64,000 nt of DNA, taken from positions 47,842 through 111,841 of the forward strand of contig JACRIR010000150.1 in NCBI GenBank assembly GCA_016215705.1, given 5' to 3'. Positions within the stretch are counted from its first letter, which is position 1. Each line of letters opens with the position of its first letter. A model generated the notes under the pieces. The model was not told the DNA's origin, did no database searches, and worked only from the letters and a program-made list of their open reading frames with translations. The position numbers were made by a program, and so were the translations under genes. The DNA comes from Candidatus Poribacteria bacterium. GTDB taxonomy: Bacteria > Abyssobacteria > SURF-5. Shown here in pieces: positions 8,757 through 17,954 of the stretch.

Positions 8757-9833
8757 TTATTCATGATAGACCGCCAGAATTCTCTCCGCCATTTCCTTCC
8801 ATGTCGGCACTGGATGGGCCATGACATTTGGTTTCTTTTGCCCGCACGCATTGTTTTGGCGGAGCATGCTGACGATTTCTTCAGCCATTCGTTCGGTGGA
8901 CAGAGGGTCCACGAGCCGGGTCGCTCCCGGCGCTATCTCGCTCATGGCGGAATTGTTGGAGGTCAGAACCGGCGCGCCACAGGCGAGCGCCTCGAGAATG
9001 GGAACGCCGAAACCCTCGTAGAGAGTTGTGAAAAGAAACAATCGCGCCCCCGAATAAAGCGCCGGAAGCTCTGCATCCTGAACGTAGCCGGGCAGCAGAA
9101 TCTCGCTTTCGCAATGATGCTCTTTCACGTATTCCAGAATCTGTTCCTTCCCGTACGCTAGCTTACCGGCAGCCACGAATTGCAGGTTTGCGCCCAATCG
9201 TTGTCGAGCCGACAAAAACGCATCGAACATGCGTAACATATTCTTTCGTATCGAGAGAGCGCCGACGAACAGAATGTAATCGGAAGCTATTCCGTATTTT
9301 GCTTTGATTTGCCGCACTTCAGCCTCCGGTCGGGGATAGAATTGGTCATCCACGCCCAAGTGAATCACGCAAATCTTCGATTCGGCCTTTGGGAAAAAGC
9401 GGACAAAATCGCGTCGTGTAGCATCCGAATCGCAGATAATGCGGTCAGCCCGCGCGGCGATGTCTCGATAGTGCGTAATCTTCCTTTCCCGAAACTTGGC
9501 GTCTGCGAACTGGTCGGAAACAAGCGAGAACACGTCGTGCACCGTTGCCACGAGCTTAGGACCACGAATCCTGGGGATTCGGGCGTCCGGCCCATGAAAC
9601 ACATCGATTCCCCGGCCTGAGAAGACCGGCTCCTGGAATAACTTAATCGTGGTCGTTTTCTTTCTGGGCGCATAAAAGCAACCGCGCCTTTTCCAACGAG
9701 AAAGCCGATAGAGGACAACATACTCGTTTTCGGTGTCCAGTTCTTCAAGATTCTCAATCAAACGGTGGACGTATTTGGCGATACCCGTTTTCTGCGGAAC
9801 GGCTGCTGAGCTGGCGTCGATCGCGATTCTCAT
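8757..9833 (-). CDS. GT4-family glycosyltransferase
   Basis: 358 residues. It starts MRIAIDASSAAVPQKTGIAKY, a pattern seen in mannosyl/glucosyl GT4 enzymes with the G-I-A/G-x-Y acceptor loop. The donor motif is FTTLYEGFGVPILEALACGAP with E-x7-E, followed by SAMSEIAPGAT. It lies in the run of five GT4 genes and overlaps the upstream glycosyltransferase stop by 4 bp. It is probably an LPS-core or surface-glycan glycosyltransferase; no donor or acceptor can be assigned. Confidence 0.87.
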   Translation of the reverse strand: MRIAIDASSAAVPQKTGIAKYVHRLIENLEELDTENEYVVLYRLSRWKRRGCFYAPRKKTTTIKLFQEPVFSGRGIDVFHGPDARIPRIRGPKLVATVHDVFSLVSDQFADAKFRERKITHYRDIAARADRIICDSDATRRDFVRFFPKAESKICVIHLGVDDQFYPRPEAEVRQIKAKYGIASDYILFVGALSIRKNMLRMFDAFLSARQRLGANLQFVAAGKLAYGKEQILEYVKEHHCESEILLPGYVQDAELPALYSGARLFLFTTLYEGFGVPILEALACGAPVLTSNNSAMSEIAPGATRLVDPLSTERMAEEIVSMLRQNNACGQKKPNVMAHPVPTWKEMAERILAVYHE

Positions 9834-10966
9834 TTCCGGAAGCCCTCAATCGTTCGTCGGTAGACTTCCAGTGTCTTCTGAACGGAAATCTTCGCAGAAA
9901 ATTCCTGCTCCACCCTTCTCCGGCCCGCTTTCCCCATCTGTTCCCGCATTTCCCTGGAGCGGCACAATTCCGCGATGCGCTCCCTCAGCGAATCAGAATC
10001 CCGCGGCGGAACGATGTAGCCCGTCACCCCATCCTCAGCAATCTCCTTGAGCCCTCCGTAGCTTGAACAGACGACGGGTTTCTGCATTGCCATGATTTCC
10101 TTCATGGAATAAGAGGAGGTATCGACTGCGATTGACGGCTGAACTCCGATGTCGAAGATGGATATGATCTCTCTGATGTCATTCCGCTGTCCTGCAAATA
10201 CGACATTGCGCGAGATGCGCAGTTGCTCGCAAAACTGTTTCAAACGCTCGAGTTCCTTGCCAAAGCCGACGGCGATTATCTTGATGTTCGCGAACTTCCC
10301 GTTGATCAAAGGCGCAGCCGCTTCGAACAGGTATTTGTGGCCTTTGTCCCAGTCGAGCCTGCCAACGAGCCCGATAACGATGTCGGTTTCGGAAATTCCA
10401 AGCTCTTTGCGAAGCTCCGGATCGGGTGGAATCGGGGCAAACTTGTCTGTGTCGACGCCGTTATGAATTACGCTGATCTCGCGCTTCTCGAAGACCGGAG
10501 ACTCCTCAAGCATTTCCTTCACGTAGTTACATACCGAGATCGTTCCATGCGCACACTCGCGGTGCAAGTACCTGTTCAAGAAATGATTCTTGACCGGATT
10601 CGTATTGTGAAGCGTGCGCACAAGTGGGAGCTTTTCCCTTGAGAGAAGGTTTGCCGCCGCCATAACCCAATGGTCCCTGGAGCCGTTTGCGTGAATCAAA
10701 TCAAGCCTATTCTCCGATCTGACCCTCAGAGCAAGCGCAACGTCCCTGGAAAAACTGACCGGCGTGAACCCCCTTCCGAAATCGAATCTGTCAAGCGTCT
10801 CGATGCCGTCCTTGCGGCAATCACGCGCAAGGAAGCTGTCGCGCGGGCATGCCACAAGAGGACGGTGGCCGAAGCGAAGCAGATGACAGGCAAGAATATG
10901 CACATAGACCCGCTGGCCGCCTCCGTGACGATGAAAGTTTGATATGAGGATTGCGTACGACATCAT
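9830..10966 (-). CDS. GT4-family glycosyltransferase
   Basis: 378 residues with N-terminal ILISNFHRHGGGQRVYVHIL, resembling core-oligosaccharide GT4 enzymes. The donor-domain segments are IVIGLVGRLDWDKGHKYLFEAA and QPSIAVDTSSYSMKEIMAMQKP. The glutamate pair is altered: the position of the first Glu holds Asp/Ser (VDTSSYSMKEIMA), which is unusual but not unknown in GT4. About 100 bp separate it from the next upstream gene, which may mark a transcript boundary. The substrate is unknown. Confidence 0.85.
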   Translation of the reverse strand: MMSYAILISNFHRHGGGQRVYVHILACHLLRFGHRPLVACPRDSFLARDCRKDGIETLDRFDFGRGFTPVSFSRDVALALRVRSENRLDLIHANGSRDHWVMAAANLLSREKLPLVRTLHNTNPVKNHFLNRYLHRECAHGTISVCNYVKEMLEESPVFEKREISVIHNGVDTDKFAPIPPDPELRKELGISETDIVIGLVGRLDWDKGHKYLFEAAAPLINGKFANIKIIAVGFGKELERLKQFCEQLRISRNVVFAGQRNDIREIISIFDIGVQPSIAVDTSSYSMKEIMAMQKPVVCSSYGGLKEIAEDGVTGYIVPPRDSDSLRERIAELCRSREMREQMGKAGRRRVEQEFSAKISVQKTLEVYRRTIEGFRK

Positions 10967-11071
10967 TTATCCTGTTCGGTCAGACCTCGGAGAGCATGAA
11001 TGTTTCGAGCCTCCTCCCACTTCAGGTGGAAATTCCTTTGTATAGAAAAGAATATTCATGCAAGGGTGGAG

Positions 11072-12223
11072 TTACCCGGTCATTCGCCCCATTTTCAGGA
11101 CCTCTTCATAGATGCGCGCGACTTCTCTGGCCTGGCGATCCAGCCGAAACTTTTCACTTGCTTTCTTGAACGATTGGGCGGACATCGACCTGGCCACGTC
11201 GCGATTGCGGACAAGGTAACGGATGGCCTCGGCCAAAGCGTCCGGAGAATCCTCGATGATCAGGCCGTTTCGGCCGTGATCCACGATTTCGGGAAGCATT
11301 CCCCGGCGGGCCGCTATTATTGGTTTACCCATCGCCATCGCTTCCCTTACTGCGCGGCAGGTGCCATCGGTTCCCGGCATAAGATATATCAAGGCATCGA
11401 GACACGCAAGCGTGTCCACATAATCCTGGCCAACCTGGTAGCCCGCGAATTTCACGAAGTTCTCGAGCCGCATCCGACGAACGGGTTCGACCGCAACCTC
11501 GCGCATGTGCGTGCCTCTTCCTGCGATGAGAAGCCTTACCGCAGGGTCTCTCCCCGACACACGGCTTATCGCTTCGAGGATGACATTGAATCGACGATGA
11601 GGCTGGATTCTTGCCACCACTCCGAAAACGAAGTCTTCTTCGCAAAGCCCGAATCGCGAGCGCACACTCGGTGAGCCGTCAGCGCCATTGAATCGGTCGG
11701 TATCGACGGCGCCGCCCACGACCCAAATTCTTTCTTCGGGAAAATTGAATTGCTCGATAATGGACAGCTTCGCGGACTCGGACGCAACGAGCAGGCCGTC
11801 AGTCAACTTACGCAGCAGGTACCTGGTGCGAAAAGAGGGCTTCATTCCCTCGCCGGAATAGCTGCTTCGCACAACAACGGTCTTCTGGCCGGCTTTGCGC
11901 GCGGAGCGGCCACCCACAAGATGGTCGTTATCCATATGCGCATGAACAATTGTAGTACGGGCCTCTTTCAGGAAGGAGGGCATCCTGCGCAGGTCATACA
12001 TGTTGTCCTTGATATTCAAATGCTTGTTGAGCCTGAACCGCGTAATGGGCTCAAGGCCGCGTTCAGCGGCTGTGGCAAGAACGCTCTTGCTGCCGGTCTT
12101 TGATGACGTGCAGCACGCAAACATCACCCTATAGCCAATTTTCTTGAGCGAAGCGCAGAGATTAATCGCCGGTTCGGCCGGCCCGGTTAATTTCGTGTTA
12201 CTGAAGAGATGTAATATCCTCAT
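11072..12223 (-). CDS. GT4-family glycosyltransferase
   Basis: 383 residues, GT-B fold, starting MRILHLFSNTKLTGPAEPA. The donor-site region is YLMPGTDGTCRAVREAMAMGKPIIAARRGMLPEIV, with the first Glu of E-x7-E replaced (GTDGTCRAVREA). It overlaps the end of the tandem-kinase gene by 26 bp, so the two are probably co-translated. Acting next to LPS kinases and heptose genes, it is probably an inner-core transferase (heptosyl, hexosyl or hexosaminyl not distinguishable). Confidence 0.85.
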   Translation of the reverse strand: MRILHLFSNTKLTGPAEPAINLCASLKKIGYRVMFACCTSSKTGSKSVLATAAERGLEPITRFRLNKHLNIKDNMYDLRRMPSFLKEARTTIVHAHMDNDHLVGGRSARKAGQKTVVVRSSYSGEGMKPSFRTRYLLRKLTDGLLVASESAKLSIIEQFNFPEERIWVVGGAVDTDRFNGADGSPSVRSRFGLCEEDFVFGVVARIQPHRRFNVILEAISRVSGRDPAVRLLIAGRGTHMREVAVEPVRRMRLENFVKFAGYQVGQDYVDTLACLDALIYLMPGTDGTCRAVREAMAMGKPIIAARRGMLPEIVDHGRNGLIIEDSPDALAEAIRYLVRNRDVARSMSAQSFKKASEKFRLDRQAREVARIYEEVLKMGRMTG

Positions 12224-13940
12224 ATGCTTCTGATTCCTCGGGGTCAGGCCCCCGCAGAGCTTCGTCGATCCGCCGCGAAATCGCGACTCGCCGGCCGCTA
12301 ATCAGGCGGATGATGGACAAGAACAGCCTGTGCCTGAGCGTAATGTTCTGAACCCCGAAATACTCCTTGTAGAACCTGAGCCGATCGGTTGTCGTGATGC
12401 ACGTCGGGAGGCCATTGAGCTGAGCCAGGTTCTTGATTCGGCGCCGAAATGAGACCCGCCACGGGAACTCGACGCTGTCGGAATCCACGCAGTAGAATCG
12501 GACTTTGCCGTCACCGTCATTACGAACGAGTACGTTCTTTGGCGACAGGTCTTTCTGGTAGATTCTTTTTGCATGGAATTCCCTCAGAGCATGCGCGCCC
12601 GCTCTGACAAAGCTCCTTTTTCTCAGAATTTCCTGATGAGCAAGGCGGCCTGAGATGCGGAAATATGAGCGCTGCAGGAAGACATCGAGACGGGCAGCGT
12701 CGGATATCTCTTTCATAAGAAGGTAGCTGGTATGAAGCAACCCCAGTTTTCTTTCCTCGACAAGCGCGATGGGCTCAGCGCAGGGAACGTCGAGAATCCG
12801 GAGGAGATGACTCGCTTTCCACGCACGCCGACCGCGATGAATGTAGAACGTGTTTTCCAGGAATCTGATAATCCCGCGATTGGCGAACTGCTTGACATAA
12901 ATACTTTCGCCCGCGCCGCGCGGCAATGAGAACGCCGTAAGCATGCTCTTTTTTGTCTCCTTGATGAAGCCGGGCCCTTTCGATGCGGTGATTTGCCTGT
13001 GGCAGTTGATCGCGTCAAGTATCATGGCTTCATCAACATCGCGTCTTCGATAGATTCTGCTATTCATTCGCTCCTCAACGACAAATCTTCCACTCGTCTT
13101 CAGGCATCGCATTGCCCGACTCTTCTGACGTCGTCTCCGAAGAGACGCGGCGGCGACTAGAAGCCTGGCGAGCATCTCACCGATTTTGGCCGCCGAGGCT
13201 TCCGGGCAGTAGCCTGTGAGCACCTTGCGCAACTGGGATTGGTCCAGAAAACCATCCAGCGAGAAGATCATCTTGGCGAGGTCTGCAATACGTCTGCGAG
13301 ACGATAAATCGGATGCGTGACCTGCGGAATGAAGATCGACCAGCCATAGTTTCGGCGGAGCGGTCCCCGTTTCCACAAGGATGTTACCCGTGTGGAGGTC
13401 GGGATGCCAGAACCCGGCAGAATGCATTTGCCGGATTAGCCTGCCGAGAGAACCCAGGAACGCATCAATGGCTTCCGAAACGAGAACGGACTCCTTATTG
13501 GTCAAGCGCGAAAGTTCCTTGACAATATATCCGCTCAACGTATCGCATTCAGGAAGCGCGCGTTGAATGAGCGCACAACCGGTTACGACACCCCCCGAAC
13601 TGCGCTCGCCGAACGCCAGCGGCTCCGCAACCGGAAGACCGGTGTCGAACATTTGTCCCGACATTCTCCATTCCGCCTTCGCCTTTGAAGCGCGGAACAA
13701 TGTCTTGAGTCGCTCGGCCGGTCGCTCGTATTTGTGGACTTTGACAAACATATCAGGAGAGGAGTCGCGAGATGAGATGATGAATGAATCACGAAGCAGT
13801 TTGTGTTTGATCACGCGCACTTCAGGCGAAGTCTCGCCCGATAGAGCAAGAGGAATGACTCTTTCCTTGATGGCATGGGCGAATTCCGTCCTGGCGGTCC
13901 AGCGATACCCCAATAGGCCGAAACAGACATATCTCTCCAT
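12198..13940 (-). CDS. Protein with two tandem LPS-kinase-like (Kdo/Hep kinase) domains
   Basis: About 580 residues from the ATG at 13,938-13,940; an in-frame GTG at 13,967 is possible. Two kinase-like modules are visible. Module 1 has the catalytic-loop pattern FWHPDLHTGNILVE followed by LWLVDLHSAG. Module 2 has IYQKDLSPKNVLVRN followed by FYCVDSDSVEFP. These are the H-x-D-L-x4-N and D-x-D/H motifs of the WaaP/KdkA/RIO-like sugar kinases that phosphorylate Kdo or heptose of the inner core. Such kinases are normally about 230-290 residues with one domain, so this is a duplication-fusion. The overlaps with its GT2 and GT4 neighbours support an LPS role. Confidence 0.75.
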   Translation of the reverse strand: MERYVCFGLLGYRWTARTEFAHAIKERVIPLALSGETSPEVRVIKHKLLRDSFIISSRDSSPDMFVKVHKYERPAERLKTLFRASKAKAEWRMSGQMFDTGLPVAEPLAFGERSSGGVVTGCALIQRALPECDTLSGYIVKELSRLTNKESVLVSEAIDAFLGSLGRLIRQMHSAGFWHPDLHTGNILVETGTAPPKLWLVDLHSAGHASDLSSRRRIADLAKMIFSLDGFLDQSQLRKVLTGYCPEASAAKIGEMLARLLVAAASLRRRRQKSRAMRCLKTSGRFVVEERMNSRIYRRRDVDEAMILDAINCHRQITASKGPGFIKETKKSMLTAFSLPRGAGESIYVKQFANRGIIRFLENTFYIHRGRRAWKASHLLRILDVPCAEPIALVEERKLGLLHTSYLLMKEISDAARLDVFLQRSYFRISGRLAHQEILRKRSFVRAGAHALREFHAKRIYQKDLSPKNVLVRNDGDGKVRFYCVDSDSVEFPWRVSFRRRIKNLAQLNGLPTCITTTDRLRFYKEYFGVQNITLRHRLFLSIIRLISGRRVAISRRIDEALRGPDPEESEAYEDITSLQ

Positions 13941-13947
13941 TACGGAA

Positions 13948-14781
13948 TCAGCTCTTCCCTCGCACACTTTCAGGCCGGGCGGCTGCGGCGGTTGGGCCTT
14001 GACGCTCGGGCTCTCCCACTTTCCGCGGCGCTTCCCTAACGCTCATTTCCCATAGCCTGGCATATTTGGTGAACACGCTGAAAGCGGCGAGCATGCTTAA
14101 CACAAGTCCGTGTTTTCCATCGAGGAACCCGAGACGCATAACGTACATTTTCAAGAACCGCATACATGGCCGGATAGAAAGGTTAGTCCATGATGGGCTC
14201 CGTTCGCCGGACTTAAGGTCCCCCGCCGCCCACTTCGTATAGCGAAGAAACTTCTCGAAATACTGATCGAGGTTTCTATAGGTATAGTGATAAAGGGGTC
14301 CATCGAGGTACCCCCTCTTGCCTTCGACTTCGATGCAGGCGTGCACTTGCCGGTCCTGGTATCGCCCACGCTCTTTATTAAACAATCTCAAAACGTAGTC
14401 CTTCTCCCAGCCGCCGTGCATGATGGGTTTTCCCAGGAAGAAGCTCTGCCGCTGGACAAAGAACCCGTCGAAGTCCTTCGGATTCTCAAGAACCCGGCAT
14501 ATTGATTGCCGGAGACGCTCGCTCACGCGCTCGTCGGAATCGACAATCATGACCCACTTATGAGTGGCCTGCGGAATCGCCCAGTTTTTCTGCGCAGCCG
14601 AGTTGACGTACTCATGCTGGGCGATCCTGTCGGTGTATTCTCTGCATATCTCAAGCGTGCGATCCGTACTGAAAGAATCCACGACGAAGATTTCATCGGC
14701 CCACTTGACCGAATCGAGACATTCACGAATATTCCCCTCTTCGTTGTATGCGGGAATCAGGATTGTCAGCGGCTCACGCAT
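13948..14781 (-). CDS. GT2 glycosyltransferase, WaaE/KdtX-like (LPS core beta-glucosyltransferase type)
   Basis: About 277 residues from the ATG at 14,779-14,781, with AGGAAATAAG just before it. GT-A features: LTILIPAYNEEGNIRECLDSV, DEIFVVDSFSTDRTLEI and the metal-binding WVMIVDSDERVS. The segment AQKNWAIPQATHKW and the late YHYTYRNLDQYFEKF resemble the WaaE/KdtX group, which puts a beta-1,4-glucose on heptose I. The exact sugar is inference. It lies between the heptose adenylyltransferase gene and the tandem LPS kinase gene. Confidence 0.85.
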   Translation of the reverse strand: MREPLTILIPAYNEEGNIRECLDSVKWADEIFVVDSFSTDRTLEICREYTDRIAQHEYVNSAAQKNWAIPQATHKWVMIVDSDERVSERLRQSICRVLENPKDFDGFFVQRQSFFLGKPIMHGGWEKDYVLRLFNKERGRYQDRQVHACIEVEGKRGYLDGPLYHYTYRNLDQYFEKFLRYTKWAAGDLKSGERSPSWTNLSIRPCMRFLKMYVMRLGFLDGKHGLVLSMLAAFSVFTKYARLWEMSVREAPRKVGEPERQGPTAAAARPESVRGKS

Positions 14782-14782
14782 C

Positions 14783-15265
14783 TTATTTCCTGCCTGAATT
14801 CGCAATCTTCTCGATAATAGCCGTGGATGAGTGCCGCTTTGCGTCGCCTACGATGGCTATCTCACCGCCATAGGAAAGAACCGTCTCCCGCTCCGGCACG
14901 CTTTCCTGTGTGTAGTCGGTCCCCTTTGCGTGAACATGTGGTTTCATCTTCAGCAACAGCGAATCGACCGTAGGTTCATCGAACAACGTCAGGTAGTCAA
15001 TCATCTCGAGAGATTCCAGAATCTCAACTCGCTCGTCATCCGACATTACCGGCCGGTTCGGTTTGCCGAGGCGAATCATCGATTTGTCGCTGTTAACCGC
15101 GACGACGAGCACGTCGCCTTCGCGTTTTGCGCCACGCAGATAGCGTATGTGGCCGACGTGGAGCACGTCAAAGCAGCCATTAGCCATGACGATACGTTTG
15201 CCCTGCTTCTTGAGGGTCTCGATCATTTTGACCAGAGTGTTGCGATTTCTTATCAGTTTGGTCAT
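14783..15265 (-). CDS. rfaE2: D-glycero-beta-D-manno-heptose 1-phosphate adenylyltransferase (RfaE2/HldE C-terminal type)
   Basis: 160 residues with the cytidylyltransferase-like signature GCFDVLHVGHIRYLRGAKR, VAVNSDKSMIRLGKP and a C-terminal GDAKRHSSTAIIEKI. It attaches AMP to heptose-1-phosphate, giving ADP-heptose for inner-core LPS. In enterobacteria this is the C-terminal domain of HldE. Here it is a separate gene whose start lies 86 bp inside the end of rfaE1 in the +1 frame. No strong ribosome-binding site precedes its ATG, which suggests translational coupling. Confidence 0.93.
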   Translation of the reverse strand: MTKLIRNRNTLVKMIETLKKQGKRIVMANGCFDVLHVGHIRYLRGAKREGDVLVVAVNSDKSMIRLGKPNRPVMSDDERVEILESLEMIDYLTLFDEPTVDSLLLKMKPHVHAKGTDYTQESVPERETVLSYGGEIAIVGDAKRHSSTAIIEKIANSGRK

Positions 15266-16262
15266 TGGTTTGGCCTGTGATGAGTTCCAGAATCTCCTCG
15301 CGTGTCGTCGTTGCCGTGCCGCTTTTCATGACGACGAGCGCAGCCGCAAAATTCGCCAGATTGGCGGATTCCGCAAATGTGCCGCCGGCAAGCAGTCCAA
15401 GTGTGGCCGTTGCGGCAACCGTGTCGCCCGCCCCCGAGACATCGACTATATCTTCGCCTCCGCAGATGGGGATATCGACGGTCGGCGCATCTTTTTCAAA
15501 AAGCATCATGCCGCGGTTGCCGCGAGTTATCAGGACCGCCGCGTTTCCCGTGCATTCGAGAAGTTTCCGGCCCGCCCTGACGACGTCGGCCTCCGATGTA
15601 ATCGCGATACCTGTCGCCGCCTCGGCCTCGGCCTCGTTCGGCGTAGCAAGCGCAACACCTGTGAGCTCGCAGAGCCGCGAACGCGAATCCACCACGACAA
15701 CTTTCTCGCGGGCCAGTTTCTTGATCAATTGCATAAGACGCGGACACATTACGTCGTAGTCGTAGTCCGAGACGATGATTCCATCGATCTCCGGCACAAT
15801 CGCATCCAGCCGCTCGACCAGAAGATTCTCCGTTGCGGGGGAAATCGGATTCGACGGCTCGCGATCAATGCGTATCACCTGCTGCTTTGTTGTGTGCAAG
15901 TCACCCGCCATGATTCGCGTCTTGGTGATCGTATGGCGGGTCTCATCCACAACAATCCCCATAGGTCGAGCGAGGCGTCCATCAAAAAACTGGATGACTG
16001 CGTGGCCCGGAGCGTCGTTGCCGACGACTCCGATTGGGTGGACAGTGGCTCCCAGTGCCATGAGGTTGTGCGCCGTGTTGGCGGCGCTTCCGGGAACGAG
16101 CTTCTCGCTTTCATGGCGGACCACTATGACGGGCGCCTCGCGCGATAGTTTGTGTGGCTTTCCGAAAATATAGATATCGGCGACCATGTCACCGACGACC
16201 GCGACATGGGCATTGCCGAAATTCTCAAGAAGCTGTCGATATCTTTCTTTCTCGATCATCAT
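15180..16262 (-). CDS. rfaE1: D-glycero-beta-D-manno-heptose-7-phosphate kinase (RfaE1/HldE N-terminal type)
   Basis: 360 residues of the PfkB/ribokinase family. The N-terminal VVGDMVADIYIFGKPHKLSR and PGSAANTAHNLMALGA bind sugar. The C-terminal PfkB signature GGEDIVDVSGAGDTVAA holds the catalytic Asp. It phosphorylates heptose-7-phosphate at C1. The natural domain seems to end at about EEILELI. The last 30 or so residues (GQTNDQTDKKSQHSG...) are low-complexity and re-read the beginning of rfaE2 out of frame. Its ATG shares a base with the aldolase stop (TAATG). Confidence 0.93.
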   Translation of the reverse strand: MMIEKERYRQLLENFGNAHVAVVGDMVADIYIFGKPHKLSREAPVIVVRHESEKLVPGSAANTAHNLMALGATVHPIGVVGNDAPGHAVIQFFDGRLARPMGIVVDETRHTITKTRIMAGDLHTTKQQVIRIDREPSNPISPATENLLVERLDAIVPEIDGIIVSDYDYDVMCPRLMQLIKKLAREKVVVVDSRSRLCELTGVALATPNEAEAEAATGIAITSEADVVRAGRKLLECTGNAAVLITRGNRGMMLFEKDAPTVDIPICGGEDIVDVSGAGDTVAATATLGLLAGGTFAESANLANFAAALVVMKSGTATTTREEILELITGQTNDQTDKKSQHSGQNDRDPQEAGQTYRHG

Positions 16263-16912
16263 TACTTCTTGAATTTCTTCGCATCCTCGAGGAACGCTGC
16301 GATACCGGCATCGGTAAGCGGATGCTTCTCCATCATTTCGAGAACCTTCGGAGGGATGGTCAGAACGTCGGCCCCCATCAGGCCCGCCTGGATCACATGT
16401 AACGGATGTCTGATGCTCGCGACGATGACCTCGGTCTCCATCGTCGGATAGTTGTTATATATACTCATGATCTGCGAAATCAGCTCCATTCCGTCGGTGC
16501 TTATGTCGTCCAGCCTTCCGACGAACGGGCTAACGTAGCTCGCGCCCGCCTTGGCAGCCAGGATTGCCTGCGTCGGCGAAAAGATAAGGGTGACGTTGCT
16601 CTTGATGCCTTCGTCCGCAAGTATCTTGACGGTTTTTAGTCCCTCTTTCATCATCGGAATCTTTATGACAATGTTCTTGGCCCACTTCGCGATGCCTCGG
16701 GCCTCCTTCACCATCTCGTCGCATTTGAGGCTGAGCACTTCGGCATTGACCGGTCTGCCTTCGACAACCGCACATATCTCCTTGACGATTTTCTCGGGGT
16801 TGTCGCCCTCTTTCGCCACAAGCGTCGGGTTCGTCGTGACTCCGTCCACGATTCCGAGCGCCATAGCCTCTTTGATTGCCTTCACGTTGGCGGTGTCAAC
16901 AAAGATTTTCAT
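16262..16912 (-). CDS. fsa: Transaldolase-like fructose-6-phosphate aldolase (Fsa/TalC type)
   Basis: 216 residues, the short transaldolase type. It opens [17 protein letters not shown], followed by [14 protein letters not shown]. The Schiff-base lysine lies in [12 protein letters not shown]. Later segments are [18 protein letters not shown] and [11 protein letters not shown]. Family members either cleave fructose-6-phosphate or act as transaldolase; the sequence does not separate these. Co-transcription with rfaE1 (one-base overlap) fits a link to sedoheptulose-7-phosphate supply for ADP-heptose, but that is inference. Confidence 0.9.
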   Translation of the reverse strand: MKIFVDTANVKAIKEAMALGIVDGVTTNPTLVAKEGDNPEKIVKEICAVVEGRPVNAEVLSLKCDEMVKEARGIAKWAKNIVIKIPMMKEGLKTVKILADEGIKSNVTLIFSPTQAILAAKAGASYVSPFVGRLDDISTDGMELISQIMSIYNNYPTMETEVIVASIRHPLHVIQAGLMGADVLTIPPKVLEMMEKHPLTDAGIAAFLEDAKKFKK

Positions 16913-17119
16913 TTCTGCCTCTCCCCTTACTCCCTTTAGATTTTGGATTTTAGATTGTGAAGAAATTCAACCCGCAAGGATACACTGATGTCATCAGTCG
17001 AAAACCAAGAAGGCTACGAAATACTTCCCATCTCTTCTTGCCTCTTTTCCTTTTGACCTTGGATCTTTAACCTTCGACTTCAGACTCTCTTTTCCCTTTT
17101 CCCCCTGCTTCATGGAAGC

Positions 17120-17947
17120 TCATTCCCATTTTCGTACAATCGCTGCAATCTCCATCGCTTGTCTGACGAGTCCCTCCATCTTTGCGAGCGGCACCATGCT
17201 TGCGGCGTCGCACTTCGCTTCGGGCGGCGACGGATGACACTCGATGAAAAGCGCGTCGCTTCCCGCGGCCACGCCTGCACGGACCAGATGCGGCACATAC
17301 TCCGGCTTCCCGCCGCGAGGGTCCTTGCTCGGAACGCCATAGATTCGGATGATATGCGTCGCGTCGAAAACCACGGGGAAGCCAAGCGCCTGCATCGTCG
17401 GAATCGCGCACATATCCGACACGAGATTATTATATCCGAAGCACGAGCCCCTTTCAGTCAGTAGAATCCGATTGTTGCCCGTGCTCAGGATTTTGCCCGT
17501 TGCGCTCGACATCCCCTCGGGCGAGAGAAACTGTCCCTTCTTCACGTTCACCGGCTTCCCTGCCGCACCGGCCTTCAACAAAAGACTCGTCTGCTGGCAG
17601 AGATACGCCGGAATCTGCAGGACATCGAGCGTTTCAGCCGCCACGTCCACGTCCGTAGTCCGGTGAACGTCGGAGAGAACCGGCAGGCCGAATTCCTGCT
17701 TCACATTTCTAAGCGCCTTGAGACCATCGACAAGCCCCGGCCCGATATAATTTTTCTCGGAGCCGCGGTTGTCCTTTTCATATGAAGCCTTGAAAATAAT
17801 TGGAATCCCCAGCTTCTCCCTCAGCGAGACCAGATATTTTGCAACTTCGAAGGCTGTGGTCTCCTCTTCAAGGACGCACGGGCCGGCAATCAAAGCGAGG
17901 GGGTGTCCGTGTCCAATAACGACATTGTCAATCCTCACATCTTGCAT
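17120..17947 (-). CDS. kdsA: Kdo-8-phosphate synthase
   Basis: 275 residues, normal for KdsA. Motifs: LALIAGPCVLEEE (residues 18-30), FKASYEKDNRGS, GLPVLSDVHRTTDV, IPAYLCQQTSLLLKAG, VNVKKGQFLSP, LTERGSCFGYNNLV, and the late SDALFIECHPSPPEAKCDAASM. The CVLEE start and the CDA motif near the end suggest the metal-dependent form, in which the first Cys is a ligand. It condenses PEP with arabinose-5-phosphate. It starts 7 bp after the stop of the Kdo-kinase-like gene. Confidence 0.96.
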   Translation of the reverse strand: MQDVRIDNVVIGHGHPLALIAGPCVLEEETTAFEVAKYLVSLREKLGIPIIFKASYEKDNRGSEKNYIGPGLVDGLKALRNVKQEFGLPVLSDVHRTTDVDVAAETLDVLQIPAYLCQQTSLLLKAGAAGKPVNVKKGQFLSPEGMSSATGKILSTGNNRILLTERGSCFGYNNLVSDMCAIPTMQALGFPVVFDATHIIRIYGVPSKDPRGGKPEYVPHLVRAGVAAGSDALFIECHPSPPEAKCDAASMVPLAKMEGLVRQAMEIAAIVRKWE

Positions 17948-17954
17948 TGTGGGT

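Noticed and set aside
15147..16148. 333-codon plus-strand ORF
   Set aside because: It is the reverse complement of rfaE1, which has full kinase motifs; long antisense frames are expected in GC-rich genes.
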